Source: Candidatus Edwardsbacteria bacterium (GTDB taxonomy: Bacteria; Edwardsbacteria; AC1; EtOH8). From it: a DNA stretch of 42,563 nucleotides. The notes beneath the pieces are model-generated. The model was not told where the DNA came from, did no database searches, and saw nothing but the letters and a program-made list of their open reading frames with translations. The stretch lies in contig JAHJLF010000044.1 in the NCBI GenBank assembly GCA_018821925.1, positions 1 through 42,563 of the forward strand. Reading direction: 5' to 3'. Of the stretch, positions 41,371 through 42,563 are shown in pieces. The position numbers were made by a program, and so were the translations under genes. How positions within the stretch are numbered: position 1 is the stretch's first letter; the number at the start of each line of letters is the position of its first letter.

Positions 41371-42563
41371 ATGAACCATATATTAAAATATCTCAGTTTG
41401 GCAACAATACTTGGCATTTTGTGCCTTTATGGCAATAATTATCTTTGTGCGGCCGAACAGCCTGATAGCGAAGCCGTTCATACAGTTTGGACCAGCCCGG
41501 AACTGGACGGAGAAGTGTTGGAACTGTTCTTTAGCCCGGATACGACTGTTTGCTATCCGGAGAAAGCGTTGATATTTAGGGAAACATATTGGTATAAGTT
41601 GGTTTATTTTAACAGTGGTGGCGGAATAGTTAAAACGACAACATTAGCAACAAGAAGCGAAAAACCTTGGGATATACCATGGGCAATTAGCTGGACGCCT
41701 GATGGTAAGAAATTCTGCGTTTCAAGTCAGTATATTGGCTCAGCGAACGGGTATGATATAAGATATAAATATATAATTTATGACGAGGCCGGAGCGAAGT
41801 TGCTTTCGAAAAATGATGCTGGCATCACCAATGCCATTAGCCCTGATGGGAAGTATATATTAACCATCAATGGCATAAAAGGGATGATTGAATTGTATGA
41901 CAATAAAGGCAGTCTGATTAAGGCGATTGATAAACCGGTTGGATATTATGAAGGGATAGGGCCTACGGGTAAGGTTCAGTTTGTGAAGGACAAGATATTC
42001 GTCTTGGTTAGAAATGAATTAACCGACGTCAACTCATATAAACTATATGCCCTTAAACGCAATGGTGATCTGCTTTTTAAAGTAGAGGATTTTAATAGGG
42101 AGTATGTTACTGCCGATTTTGTTACATCAAATAAAGGTGATTTTGTTATTTTACACTCAGGCAATCCTTATAAGGGATATTTAAGAAAATATAATGATAG
42201 CGGTAAAATGATGTGGCAAATTAATACAGAAGTAGGACAACTAGGACTTATATTAAGTGATAATAATAAATATCTTTGTGCACATTTAGATGGTGGGGCC
42301 TTTTTGGTGAATACTAGTACCAAAGCATACTACAAAGTTATAAATGAAAAAATAAGTACAAGCGGTAGAAAAGTAATGGTATTTGATAATGGCACTGCGA
42401 TGTTCACTCAAAATGAAAATAATTTGGCATTTATTAATAAAGATGGGCAATTTGAAATGGAAGAAATGCCGGGTTTGCCATTTTCAAGATATATTAATTT
42501 AAAAAGGGGCATATTTATTAGTATAGAATCCAAATACGATGAGCTTCAAAAAATGATAATTAA
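41371..42563 (+). CDS. Exported propeller-like protein, 3'-truncated by the window
   Basis: An open frame of 397 codons runs from ATG 41371 to the window edge without a stop. The N-terminus is a signal peptide (HILKYLSLATILGILCLYG, cleavage probably near CAA-EQ). The mature part has repeated beta-blade phrases such as SWTPDGKKFCVSS, AISPDGKYILTI, IELYDNKGSLIKAI, LYALKRNGDLLFKV and LRKYNDSGKMMWQI, which fit a WD40/PQQ-like beta-propeller in the periplasm or outside the cell. It is strongly AT-rich against the preceding oxidase gene and has no clear ribosome site. The family assignment is general only. Confidence 0.75.
   Translation, partial: MNHILKYLSLATILGILCLYGNNYLCAAEQPDSEAVHTVWTSPELDGEVLELFFSPDTTVCYPEKALIFRETYWYKLVYFNSGGGIVKTTTLATRSEKPWDIPWAISWTPDGKKFCVSSQYIGSANGYDIRYKYIIYDEAGAKLLSKNDAGITNAISPDGKYILTINGIKGMIELYDNKGSLIKAIDKPVGYYEGIGPTGKVQFVKDKIFVLVRNELTDVNSYKLYALKRNGDLLFKVEDFNREYVTADFVTSNKGDFVILHSGNPYKGYLRKYNDSGKMMWQINTEVGQLGLILSDNNKYLCAHLDGGAFLVNTSTKAYYKVINEKISTSGRKVMVFDNGTAMFTQNENNLAFINKDGQFEMEEMPGLPFSRYINLKRGIFISIESKYDELQKMII

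Overview
The window is 42.6 kb of bacterial chromosome, and every gene I can support lies on the + strand. A Pal lipoprotein, several exported beta-barrel proteins, an RseP-type protease with two PDZ domains and a MurE carrying the DNPR (meso-diaminopimelate) motif all point to a Gram-negative, two-membrane bacterium. The PorV-like barrel and the helix-hairpin-helix/barrel proteins resemble those of the FCB (Bacteroidetes-like) assemblage and related uncultured phyla. That placement is an inference; there is no rRNA or other taxonomic marker here.

Layout. 1-1716: the end of a NarL/LuxR response regulator, a terminator, pal and an unknown lipoprotein. 1717-2337: a long non-coding stretch with a near-consensus promoter, a structured RNA candidate ending in a terminator, a second similar terminator, a GC-rich palindrome and a 43-codon small ORF. 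2338-9927: rsgA, a two-gene heterodimeric ABC exporter and polA, then an AT-rich membrane protein overlapping the polA end. 10658-11035: terminator, then the promoter and MraZ operator of the dcw cluster.

11036-27920 is a nearly complete division and cell wall (dcw) operon: mraZ, a STAS gene, rsmH, ftsL, ftsI, murE, murF, mraY, murD, ftsW, murG, murC, murB, ftsQ, ftsA, ftsZ. Most junctions overlap by 1-4 nt, indicating tight translational coupling. No ddl is present. The operon makes UDP-MurNAc-pentapeptide (MurB, C, D, E, F), moves it to lipid II (MraY, MurG), polymerises and cross-links it at the septum (FtsW, FtsI) and supplies the divisome scaffold (FtsL, FtsQ, FtsA, FtsZ). It ends in a strong terminator.

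27921-36354 is an envelope-related accessory region: an AT-rich membrane-anchored TPR protein flanked by two copies of a hairpin repeat, a repeat-rich spacer, two overlapping genes that each join an outer-membrane barrel to ComEA-like helix-hairpin-helix (HhH) DNA-binding modules, a second TPR protein, a small barrel protein and rseP. 36355-42563: an EF-G-like GTPase with a lost guanine-specificity motif, a cytosolic asparaginase paired with a GlcD-type FAD oxidase, and the 5' part of an AT-rich exported propeller-like protein that runs off the window.

The observations I rate highest are the HhH/outer-membrane-barrel gene pair, the promoter-RNA-double terminator unit near 1.8 kb, the EF-G paralogue without NKxD, the compact FtsI pedestal, and the STAS protein embedded in the dcw operon.
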